Assembly: GCA_001643675.2 (NCBI GenBank)
Contig: LSRY02000003.1
Coordinates: 920,001-984,000 of the forward strand
DNA: 64,000 nt
From: Monocercomonoides exilis
Taxonomy: Eukaryota; Preaxostyla; Oxymonadida; Polymastigidae
Direction: 5' to 3'
Part shown: piece after piece, positions 27,001 to 37,400 of the stretch
Layout of the letters: each line of letters starts with the position of its first letter
Position numbering within the stretch: the first letter of the stretch is position 1
The notes under the pieces: generated by a model
What the model saw: the letters and a program-made list of their open reading frames with translations, nothing else
Told to the model about the DNA's origin: nothing
Databases searched by the model: none
Program-made: the position numbers and the translations under genes

Positions 27001-27644
27001 TTGCGTATGAGCTCTCTCCTTCGATGCATGTGAGGGCGATTTCCTCGTGCTATCTGACTGGATTGTGGCTGTATGACTCGACAGGAGGCATGTACGACCA
27101 CAAGTCCCTTTCGCTGGTGAGCCCGGCGGAGAAGTCGCACTCAGGAGCGGGCGCATTAACTGGAGCAGGAGCAGGAGCAAGCGCGGTGCATCGTGGCTTC
27201 TCTGTTTTTGCGATGGAGAAGAATACGAAAAACAGAAACACACATGAAATTCTGAGAAATATCGAGTTTGATCTCCAAAACCCGAATAAATTTGTGAAAA
27301 ATTACCCGCAGCCTGATCGTTATGATTTTATTAGTAGTCAAATAACTGAATTAAATCACGCTTTTGGCTTGACGAATTTGCGTGTTGTGCCTCTTGTTCG
27401 AACTGATGATGGTATTTATTATACGTTCAATGGATGCGTTATTGATGACAATACTCTTCAAAATGCTGGGCTATCTATAATAAAACTTTCTTCAAATCAG
27501 GAAAAGACTCTTCAATATCACACACTGGTATTGAAAGATTTGAGACAATCCATTCAACTTAGAGGCAGCCATGACTTAACTGTTTCTGTTCCAGTTGATG
27601 TGAAGCATTCACTTTGCCATATTTTCAATTATTTTCTTGTTTAA
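3046..27644 (+). CDS. Giant divergent dynein heavy chain with degenerate ATPase sites
   Basis: Two exons, 3046-3588 and 3660-27644, give about 8,175 aa; dynein heavy chains are usually 4,000-4,700. Family signatures occur in order. The N-terminal tail has IEFWAKRADALYQ near residue 230. The linker has CHWEEMFQQMG near 1886 and KPRFLALTASEL near 2161. The AAA1 entry (LEWIPSTKALQTLPIVWP, about 2630) is followed by no Walker A. AAA2 has intact GPTGSGKA at 3059-3066, but its Walker B position (PVWIVIQVIKP) lacks the acid. Regions aligning to AAA3 (about 3460) and AAA4 (about 3947) lack P-loops. Stalk coiled coil 1 (about 4395-4475), a microtubule-binding-like segment with LWRFDPLSVPYSVVK (about 4495-4600) and coiled coil 2 follow. 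AAA6 has FQKLLLISAVRPDRM at 6763, then GGWIILTGLSL near 7042 and a dynein-type C-domain. Poly-Ser, Gly/Asn, acidic and Lys/Glu-rich inserts fill much of the rest. Motor activity is doubtful; a structural or regulatory role is inference. Confidence 0.85.
3589..3659 (+). other. Only intron of the dynein-like gene
   Basis: This 71-nt intron has donor GTTTAC and acceptor TTTTAG. It joins phase 0, linking residue 181 to GNATALFRPENF. Without it the first frame stops at 3603. Confidence 0.75.
10500..10640 (+). repeat. Acidic low-complexity insert in dynein-like protein
   Basis: This coding segment is dominated by Asp and Glu (for example SDDDEDDEQIFEGFDD). It lies just ahead of the region aligning to AAA1. 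It sits in a long Ser/Thr/Glu-rich insert that typical dynein heavy chains lack. Confidence 0.7.
20280..21130 (+). repeat. Lys/Glu/Ser-rich low-complexity insert
   Basis: About 280 residues between the AAA5-like and AAA6-like parts of the dynein-like protein are rich in Glu, Lys, Ser and Asn and A-rich at DNA level. A run of eight-plus lysines (NIKKKKKKKGGK, near 20767-20800) could act as a basic patch or nuclear-localisation-like signal. That role is speculative. Confidence 0.6.
21564..21617 (+). repeat. 9-bp tandem repeat encoding Ser-Pro-Met
   Basis: Six near-identical 9-bp units (TCTCCAATG-type) encode SPMSPMSPMSPMSPISQM inside the dynein-like frame. Third-position differences between units show some divergence since expansion. 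Confidence 0.85.
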
Positions 27645-27808
27645 TTAATTTTATTATTTTGTTATTTTTTGGGGGAAAATGTGTGATTATATGTGAAATG
27701 TTACTTGAAGTTTTTTGTTGATTTATATTTCATTATTTAACAATATTTTGTATTTGGTTCAAATCAAAACTCATAAAATTTTTGTATTAAGGGTCTTCAA
27801 AATTAAAA

Positions 27809-30096
27809 ATGTTTTTCCTGATTTCTTCATTTCCTGGTTTCGCATTTCTTTTCTCATTTTACTTAAATTTATTATTCATTTTATTTTTTGCAAATTAATT
27901 CTATAGATCTTGGTGAGAAAGAAAGCGAACTAAAGGTTGCAAATGGAAAACTTGACCACAACAAAATAGACAAAAAATGCAGAGATGTTAAGTGTCTAAT
28001 TGCATTTATTGTTGTTGTGGTACTATTTTTAGCATTTTTCATTTACTCCGCAGTTGCCTCAAACTTTGAAAATTTAACTAGACCAACTGATTACCAGTTT
28101 GTTTTTTAAAAGAAATAATTTTGTTCATTTGAGAAATTTAATGAATGCTTTATAAAGAAATGAGATGTGTGGATTAAAGGGTGACGTTGACATGACGCAG
28201 AGGCCTAACTTGTTTTCTCCTTCAATTAATTATGAAAATAGAGGATGGTGCGTTAAGTCTTGTCCAACTCAGCAATCGTCATGCATTTGCATGGACTCCG
28301 AACCTTTTGAAGCAACACCAGAAACATGTAATTCTATGAATGAAACCTGCTATTATATGAATGAAGTTGAATTTATTGTTAAAGATTTTAGATGCATTCC
28401 TTCAAACGCAACAAAAGATTCAGAATGGAATCAAAAGGCAGGCTCTTTTATTAAAGATTTTGTTGCATCATTTTGGACAATTATTGTTGGAGCTGCTATT
28501 GCAATTGTCTTGTGCTTTTTATACATGGCTTGTATGGGGTGCTGTGCTCGTGCATGTGTTTGGGGTTGCATCGGAGTTTCTATTGGTTTCATTTTCCTGG
28601 CTGGAGTTGCGGCTATTATTATCGGAATTGTATTTATGTCGAAAAGCGATTCTTCAGAAAGGTCAGCATTCTATGCGCTAATTGCGGTTGGGTTAGTAAT
28701 TCTATTAATAGGACTCATATCCAGCTGTTGTGCATGCTGCTGGAAGGAAAGAATAACTTTAGCTTCTTATATAATTGAGGCAGCAGCTAATGCGGTGAAA
28801 TCAATGCCTTGTTTGCCGTGCTGCACTGTACTCTTTTCTATTATTTCAGCTGCCGTTTCAGTGATGTGTTTCTTTGCAATTGTGTTTTTCATTTCTTCGC
28901 GTGATTTTGTAAAGGAACAAGGATCATGGACAATTTCTATTCCTGGATATGCTTGGGTATTTTTCATATTTGTTCTTATTGCATATATATGGATGATAAT
29001 GTTTGTTTTCGGGATGAATGAAATGACGATTGGCGGTTCAATTTCTTCATGGTATTTCACTCGCGACAGAAGCAAACAGACTGGAAATTTGGACAAATGG
29101 CCTGTGTTCTCTGCGTTCAAACGTGGCGTTCGGTACCATTCTGGTTCAGTGGCATTTGGCAGTGGACTGATTACCATATGCACAGTTCTTCAAATCCTAA
29201 GCGAAATGATGGCTGATTCAGCGAGTGACACGGGAAATGACGTGATTGCTTGTTTATGTGCATGCATCTCTTGTATTTTGCAGTGCATTTCTAAATATCT
29301 GGAATTTGTTACATCTCGTGTGTATGTCTTGATTTCAATAAAGGGCACTTCATATTGGAAGTCAGCAAAGCAAACTCTGTTTTTGGTATTGAGGAACATC
29401 ATACGTACAGCAGTGTTAGAGAATGTGGTTACGTTGATCTTTGGAATTGCAGAATTTTTGATCGATATTGTATCTATTTTCTTCTTGCTTATGATGGTGC
29501 GTCCGGATATATTTGGGTTGACATCGAAAAATGTGGTTTATTTGCCAAGTCAGTCATGGTGGCTTTCTCTTATTTTGGGATTTTTGCTGATTGTATTCGT
29601 AGTGGATACCATATTTGATACGTTGTCGTTTAGCGTTACTTCTATCTTCATGTCATTCTTGCTTGATGATGAAATGTGTCAGACTCATCCAGAATGGAAT
29701 CCATTCGGAACTCCTGAGTTAAGAGAAAGAATGTACAAATGCTCTGTTGCAGGTTATCAGATGGCGCAGAAATACAAAGACAAGCATGAGGACTTTAACT
29801 TAGCATATTTTGCAGAACCTCCCCAAACATATGTTGATCCTTACATGAACAGAGGGAGTATGGAAAGCGGAGGAGGAATTGAAGGATACAATCAGCCGAC
29901 GACTTATCCCACTTCGGTAGCTTTTGAATCTCCTTCTACACAGCCTCAGATTCAGCAAATGCAGACTGGGCCTCAATACGGAGCCGCTGGTTATCCAGTT
30001 GCAAGCGCTTATCCATCTGTTAACAATCCATATGAATCTGCGGCAATCAACAATTCTCAGTCTTCATTTGTACCATCAAATAGTTACATGAAGTAA
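27809..30096 (+). CDS. Choline transporter-like protein (SLC44/CTL family), 3 exons
   Basis: Proposed exons are 27809-27836, 27907-28100 and 28165-30096, giving about 717 aa. The first short exon is tentative; the other two are well supported. Exon 2 carries the CTL opening: CRDVKC, a hydrophobic segment (TM1), then RPTDYQF. Exon 3 starts CGLKGDVD, the family's PTDYxG-CG junction. A Cys-rich extracellular loop with NxT/S sites follows (GWCVKSCP, NETC). About nine more hydrophobic segments follow. The CTL core motif region reads FKRGVRYHSGSVAFGS (near 29120-29160), then VYVLISIKGTSYWKSAK and LRNIIRTAVLENV. SLC44 proteins move choline or ethanolamine at plasma or organelle membranes. The C-terminal tail is cytoplasmic and rich in Pro, Tyr, Gln and Ser. 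The gene starts only 165 bp after the dynein-like stop. Substrate is inferred from family only. Confidence 0.88.
27837..27906 (+). other. Tentative intron 1 of CTL gene
   Basis: The frame of exon 2 has no ATG before its stop upstream. A 70-nt intron (donor GTTTCG, acceptor CTATAG) joins MFLISSFP to DLGEKESE in phase 1. The acceptor looks good; the donor and first exon are the weakest part of this gene model. Confidence 0.45.
28101..28164 (+). other. Intron 2 of CTL gene
   Basis: This 64-nt intron has donor GTTTTT and acceptor AATGAG, and joins phase 0. It restores RPTDYQF-MCGLKGD, the conserved CTL junction after TM1. Confidence 0.7.
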
Positions 30097-31414
30097 ATGG
30101 ATATTTAGCTGCAATTTTTGCTTTCTAAATCCATCATTAGAATATCGCATTTAATCAAATTTTAAAATTTCGATGAATGGATTAGTTTTATCACAATCTA
30201 CTTTGCATCAAACATTTTCATTATGAATTAGCAAAATGAGATGCAAGTTTATGAAATTTTGATTTGGTGTTAGACATTTGTTAATCTTAGTGAACTTTTA
30301 ATTATAATATTTTTCTTTTGTTTTATTTTATTTATTAATTTATTTTTAGCAGTTTGATCGAATCAAGTTGATTGTTAACTTTTAGACTTATTTTCAAAAA
30401 CTATTTCTTTATTTTTATTATTGAAATTGTAATTATTTTATTTTGCAATGTACTTGTCATTTTCTGGATACGAAGTTCTTGAAATACAACATTTATATTT
30501 TCAATAATTTGTTCCATTCTTGTTCTTTTATACAAAATTTTACAGTGCCAATGTTGTGAAAATGACGAGCCTTTATATAACGAATTATTTTAATTTTCTT
30601 TAATGAATTTATTTATCATTTATTTGTATTTTTTTGGAGAAGTATTATCAAATAATTCTTGCTTTAAAGAAGATTTTTATTCATGAACAGGGAAGCTTAT
30701 CAACTTCTTTGAACAATTTTATTTTTTTCTTTTTCTTTTTCTTTTTGTTCTTTTCTCTTAGAAGTTACATATCTCATTTTTTACTGAGAATAACGACACT
30801 TTCATTCTTATTAATCATGATTTAAGGTTGATAACATAGAGTGTTAAATGATAAATTGTTTCATAAAAAGGTTATTGTTAATGGCAATTTAAAAGATGAA
30901 GTTTATAAGTAAATACATAACAAATCTGATTGATATTTGAAGAATAAATAAGAATGGAATATTTCTTGAAAAGAGAAAAAGAACAGTTTGGAATTTGACA
31001 GCAATCATAAAAACAAAATTAAAATAGCATTCATAATCTTAATTTATGTTCACATTATTTAACATGCACAAATAAACATCAAATAAAAAAATATTACAAT
31101 TGAAAATTGCTCATTTCAAATGAAAAATTACATATAATTTGCAAACATTTTCTTTTTAAATTTTATTAAATCGATTTGGCAATATCAAATAAAATAGGGA
31201 CAATAAATAAAAACAGTGCATCACATATTTGTAAGTTCGTTACATAACACAATAATAGCACAATTCAAGTGTGTCGCAAAGGATACTGTTAATTCAGGAA
31301 AACAAAATCATCGTTCAACTGAAAGCTTTTCGATCATCTGGCATCACAACTTTTCCTGTTCCGAATAAAAATTCATGGAGCACTCTTTGAGAATACAACT
31401 GATGTTGGTCTGCC
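30097..31414. other. AT-rich intergenic region between convergent genes
   Basis: This is the 3' flank of both the CTL gene and the minus-strand beta-helix receptor. It is strongly AT-rich with T-runs (for example 30720-30760). Several AATAAA-like sites are present on both strands, such as near 30943 and 31203. I see no convincing coding frame or RNA gene. Confidence 0.5.
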
Positions 31415-34400
31415 TCAGACTTGCTCACTCTCCTCTATTTCTGTCAACGATTGAATCACTTCACCCAAAGTGAGTCTGCAATCTGGTTCATCTGCCCACA
31501 TCTTCTCCATCAGTTCAATCAACTCTTCCCTTTCGATTCCTTCTGTCAGCGGTCGTACTCCGTCTCTCATCATCTCCTGTGCTTCCTCAGCATCACACTC
31601 GCTCAAAGGTACTTCCCCAGTTGTCATTTCATGGAGAATCAGTCCAAGTGTGAAAGCAACTGCCTGTTCAATTCCCTCATCTTCGTTTCCCACTTCTGGT
31701 GCCTTCCATCGCTTCATTTCCTCTTTCTGCTTTTCATCCTCCAATTCCTCTGCCAAAACAAATATTTCATTTGTTTCTTCCTCGACAAAGATTGTATATG
31801 GGCACAGCTGCCTCGCCATCATTTCCACTCTTTCATCATCAACCGAAATCAAATGCTCAAATAGCTCTGCCACTGCCAAAACCACCTCTTTTCCATCAAC
31901 AAGATCCATCGCTCTTGTTCCCAATGTGAAATTGCCTTGCACTGAATGAATCACTGAATGCAATGTTTTGATATTCTTCTTTTCCTTCTCTCGAAATGGC
32001 TTCTTCGCTGATATTACATTGAATGAATTATTTTGTTGAACATCAGAAACAGAAGCATTCTCTGAAAATGGCAATGGAGGTTCCAAATCTGGAAGATCAT
32101 TTTCATTCAGAATTTCATCCTTGCTCATTGAAGGAGGCTCTGGAAGATCTTCTTCATTGTCAATGAGAAGTGGAATTTGGCTCGTCATTCCTTCCAGTAA
32201 TGTTGATGGCATTTCACTCATCTCAAAGCTCCCTCCGTTGTTTTCCCTTCTTCTCTTCTCAATCTTCCCCATTATCTGCTCATTTTCTAATCTCTCTTTT
32301 TCAACTTTCCTTTCAACTTCTTTCAGTTTTTTTTTCATCAGCACAACAACCACAACAAACAAAGCAACAAAAATTAAAAGAGCAACAACACAGCCAACAA
32401 ATGCAAATAAGCTCCATTCAATTTTGTTTTCTCCTTTTGAGATTATTTCATCATCTTTTGGTTGAGTAATACTTGCATTCTTCAAGATGAATGATTGCGT
32501 TGATGAAGGAGATTCCTTATTTCCAAACAGAACGCACACGCTCACTTCTATTTCATTTCCACAACCACTGATCAGATCTCTTGCCACACTTCCTTCTGCT
32601 TCTCTTTCTGATAAAAATCCATTTGAATCAAAATCATAATGTTCAATCTCTTTCTCTTCTCCTTTCCTCTTCACAACTGAGAATGACAGATTGCATGGAA
32701 GAAGAAGCATTCCTTTGAATGTCAGCTTCATTCTATTTGTCTCTTCTTTTGCTTCCACACTTTCCAGCACAGGAATGAAGAATGATGAATCTCTCTCAGA
32801 AACAATCCCTTCAAAATTGCACCCTTCATTCAACATCCAAAGTGATGTGCTTCTCTCCAATCCATCTCCTCCTTTCAAACTCACCACATTCAATGTTCCT
32901 GAATCTGAACAAATGATATTCCTTCTCAGTGATGGATATCCTTCAATTGATGGATTATTGTTCTCAAATCTTCCATCATTAACAGTCATTTCCCCTCCAC
33001 TCATCGTAATTCCACCTTCTGGTGAATTCGACAATGTTGTATCTTTCATCATCACTGAACTCTTCACAACTTCAACAAGAGATCCTTCCCATCTGCACAT
33101 CTCTTCTTCCTCATTCGTTTTCCCATTGATTTTCTTTTCTCCGCCTTCACCTCTTTCTCCATCAAACATGCATGCCTCAAGCTGCACTTCCCTGCTTTCT
33201 CTCATCTCCATCATGCTTCCTTTCCCATTCATATTCACGCATTTCGCAAACGAGCAATTAGTCACTCGTATCTCTTCTTCTGCTCCATCAATCACCATCA
33301 CACATCCATCCGTCAACAGAGAAATATTCTCAAACCTCATTTCTTTCATCTCAAACTCTGCTTTCCCTCCAACAACAACAACAACATCTGCATCTCCTTC
33401 ACACATCACGTCCCAAATGTTTGTTTCTCCCATCAGCACTTTCGACTCTTCACACAATACAATCAATGATGCTCTCACATGCAAACTGCTGAACTCTATT
33501 CCCCACATATTCAATTCTCCACTTTCCACACTCACAATCGTGTTGCCCAACTTCAGCTCAACAGCAGATGAAATAAACTCACAACTTCGCATCTCCATTG
33601 AGCCATTTTTCACTTTCAAAATGAACTTGTGACTTGCCTCAAATTCACCTCCAAACTCAAATGAGCATCTTTCCACTGCACTCTCATTCACAAACTTCAT
33701 GATGCTGTCCTCCTCTGATGTTTTTTCTATCTTCCCATCAAAATGGATCTTCCCCTTTGCTTTCTTCACAGGCTCCATCCTCACATCCCCAATCACACAT
33801 TCTCCTCCTATCTTCCCTTCTCCATCAATAAGAATCATATTCACAACACTTCGTTGAATGTGTTGCACGCCATTGCTGATGCTCTCACATGGCGCATCCT
33901 GTCTTCCACATTGCACGCTGTCGCTCCCTTTCACTGAGACAAACACCTGTGCAGAATAATAGAATGTGATCAGCGGAATCAGATCAACATCAATAGTCCC
34001 TTCTCCATCACTCCCACACATCGAGTTGTTCAACTTCAATGATTCCTGACTGAAGTCCAGCAAAAACAGTCTTTCATTGATCTGCGAGGCAATCGAATCA
34101 CATCGGATGAACACATCCTTCCCCACAAACGCATCATTCATCATGAATCGGATATTCTCCAATCTCAGCCCAAGTGGTGGTATTTCCTTGTTGGAGCATT
34201 CCACATTCGGGTCAAGTGCATCAATCATCATCCCTCCTCCCCTACCATTCCCTGTCGAGCACACACACATCCCAAATGAGCATCCTCTCACTTTCACCTC
34301 TGACTCCCCTCTCTTCATCAACATCTTCATCCCTCCCCCTTCCAAGCTTCTCTCGCTCATGCACTTCGTCACCACGCACCCTTCGATCTCACATTCCATC

Positions 34401-37400
34401 CCAGATGAAAATGATCCCACACTCATCACACATGCTCTGCTCTCTGAACATGTGATGTTTGTGAACGAGGAGTCGTTCACTCTCACCCTTTGCTCTGTGT
34501 TTTCTTTTGCTTTCTTGATCAACATGTTTGAAGTGGATGGCTGACTCAGCGAAATCAAACTGTTTCCTGATATTGTTGTGTTCGATATCGTCATATTCAT
34601 CACATCAACACTTTTCACATCTGTTGTGAATTCCACAAACCCTTTTGCCAAATTAAATTGAGAAAGGGTGCAATCCTCAATCACCACACTCCCTCCATCT
34701 GCTTTCATTAAACAATATTTCGTTTCCTTTGTTGCATCCTCACAAATAAATGAGCATCTCATGATGGAAAGTGATGTTGCTGAGGATGAAGTTGAGTGAA
34801 TGAGCGAAGAGTGATGCAAAAGCTCGTTGGGAAGAGAAAATGAAATATTGGTGAATGAAAGACAAACATTCAATGTTATCATTCCTCCTCCTTCTTCTTC
34901 TTTGCCTTCATTTCTTCCCCCCTCACTCACTTTCAAACCTGTGCCTTCTTTCTCTCCCTCAATTGATACAACTGAAGTTTTTGAAGAAGATAATAACAAA
35001 AATGATATTGCTTTCTGGAGCAATCCTGATCCCACAATGTTGACGTGTGATTCACCTTCTCCAAGTGGTTCATATCTCAGTGAGACAAGATGATCAATCG
35101 ATGAGCATGGTGCTTCAGAAAACCCACACCCACTGAAGTCTCCTCCTTTTTCCTTCGAAGCAAACCCATACCCACTCCAGTTAACCCACAAATACACAAC
35201 CAGTGGAATCACATATCCCTCCTCTCCTGTTGTCTTCCTCTCCCATCCACACAGCTCATCCAATGACTTCAACTCCCCTTCACTCATCTCCCATTTGAAG
35301 TTCCCTTTGTTCACAACCTCACTCAGATCCCATCCTGAAACAAACATGTTCTTCCCTTTCCAAGCATTGCACCTTTCAAATATCATTTCTTCAAGCACAA
35401 AGGATCCAATCTCTTCAGGAAGCTCAACGAATATTCCTCCTCCCATTCCTCTTCCTCCATCCTCTCTATCCTCTGTTGGCACTTCACATTCTGATAATTT
35501 CACATTTTTCATTTCCAAGTTCCCCACATTCCCCACTGATATCATCATCCCTCCCCCTTTCATTCCACTTCCACCTGAGCATCTTGATGAAAAATTGCTT
35601 TCTTCAATATTCACATTTCCTCCTTCTTCATTCATCCCAACATTCAAACATCCTCCTCCACTCCCACCAACCATTTCCACCTCCACTCCATTCACTCTGC
35701 TATTCATAATCTCCAATTGAGCTCCACTTGTCATTGTGATTGGTGATTTCCCATTCACCTTCAGTGTCACTGAACCTTCCATCACAAATCCATCAACAAT
35801 CAGATTCCCTCCTGCCATCTCAATGATGCTGTATCCTATCTTTCCATCTGTCATTGCCCCACTTTCAAATGAGACTGAACAGTTTGTAATTTTGAGTGTT
35901 GATGTTGAGTGAATGAATGCACTTCTCCTTGAATTCAACTGACCTTTCACAACAAATGAAAGTCTCCTCATTGTCAGTGAACTCGAACAGCCAACAATAT
36001 AATCTTGTGCAGCCGATCCTCCATCACTCACATTCACTCCTATCCTCTCTCCATCGGATGACATTATTCTGCCTGAAATTATCACATCAAATGATGGTCC
36101 TGTAATTTCCTTGGTTATTGACGAAGATGAGACAATTTCTATTTCATTCACAGTGCTGCTCATTCTCGAGTTCGCACAATAATCAACTGTCAAACACCTG
36201 AATTCATCAAATCCACAATGATTGTGGTCCTTCCCATATCCTCCACTCCCATCAACAATCACCTTTGTTCCCATTGTGCACAAATACGCAAAAAGTGGAA
36301 TCACTCCACTTTCATCCCCATTTTCACTCCCGCACAGTTTCAACACATCTGATGGAATGGTACTTGTGTCAAAAAATGAAAATGAGCTGGTATTCACTTT
36401 TGACTCCAAAAGCACACCACCCCCACAATGAACAAACACATCCTTCCCATATTCTGCCACATTCTCATTCAATTTCGAAAACTCAACATCTTGTCCAATT
36501 GTCAATCCACATCCTCCACTCTCCATCAACACAAACATCCCTCCCCCTCTCCCTCCATTTCCCCCATAATTCTCTGCCTTATTCCCATCAATCACACTCG
36601 ACCCATTCACAACCACTTTCCCATTTCCCTTCAATCCAACATATATTCCTCCTCCCTTTCCACCAACACAACTGCACCCATTCACATTGCATCCATCAAC
36701 TGTCAACGTTCCACTCGTTCCAACTGTTCCTTTCATCCATCCTCCATCTCCCTCATTCTTCACAACTCCACTGATATTGCATCCTGAACAAATCACACTC
36801 ATCATTCCTTCTGAAAATTCAATCGCTGAATGATCATTGAATGTCAGCCCTTCTTCAATCACAAATCGTTCCATTTTCAGACTCCCGCTCTGCGCATTCA
36901 CAAAACTGTATCCAAATGATACACTCGATGTGCTCTCTGATATATGAGCAACTGAGCAGTCTGTGAGTGTGAGTGATGAGCTGGTTAAAGAAATGAGTGA
37001 TGTTGCACTCGATAACGAAAATGGAATTTGGAACGCAATGTTCTTTATTGAACTCGCACTCTGAACATTTATCAAATACGAAGATGTCATTCCGCTCGGC
37101 ACCCTCACACTCACATCCGTCTTGTTAATCCCACAATACACCTCCCATTCATATAACCCCGCCATCGACACAACTTCTCCCAACTCAAACCCCGAATCCA
37201 ACACAATGTTCTTCTTTGACGAACTGAATCTGTTCTGTGAAGCAAACGCGATCGTTTTGCATGGAAAATACCCAAACCCACAAAACCACGAGTCATACCC
37301 TCCATACCCATTAACCACATTCCCCACATGTGCTGCTCCTGAAAATGCATCAAAAAACACATTCAATGGGAATATTCCCATCCCTCCCTCATTCCGGTCA

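Noticed and set aside
30634-30825. 63-codon frame in the convergent spacer
   Set aside because: Hydrophobic Phe/Leu runs come from T-rich DNA; there is no start context or homology.
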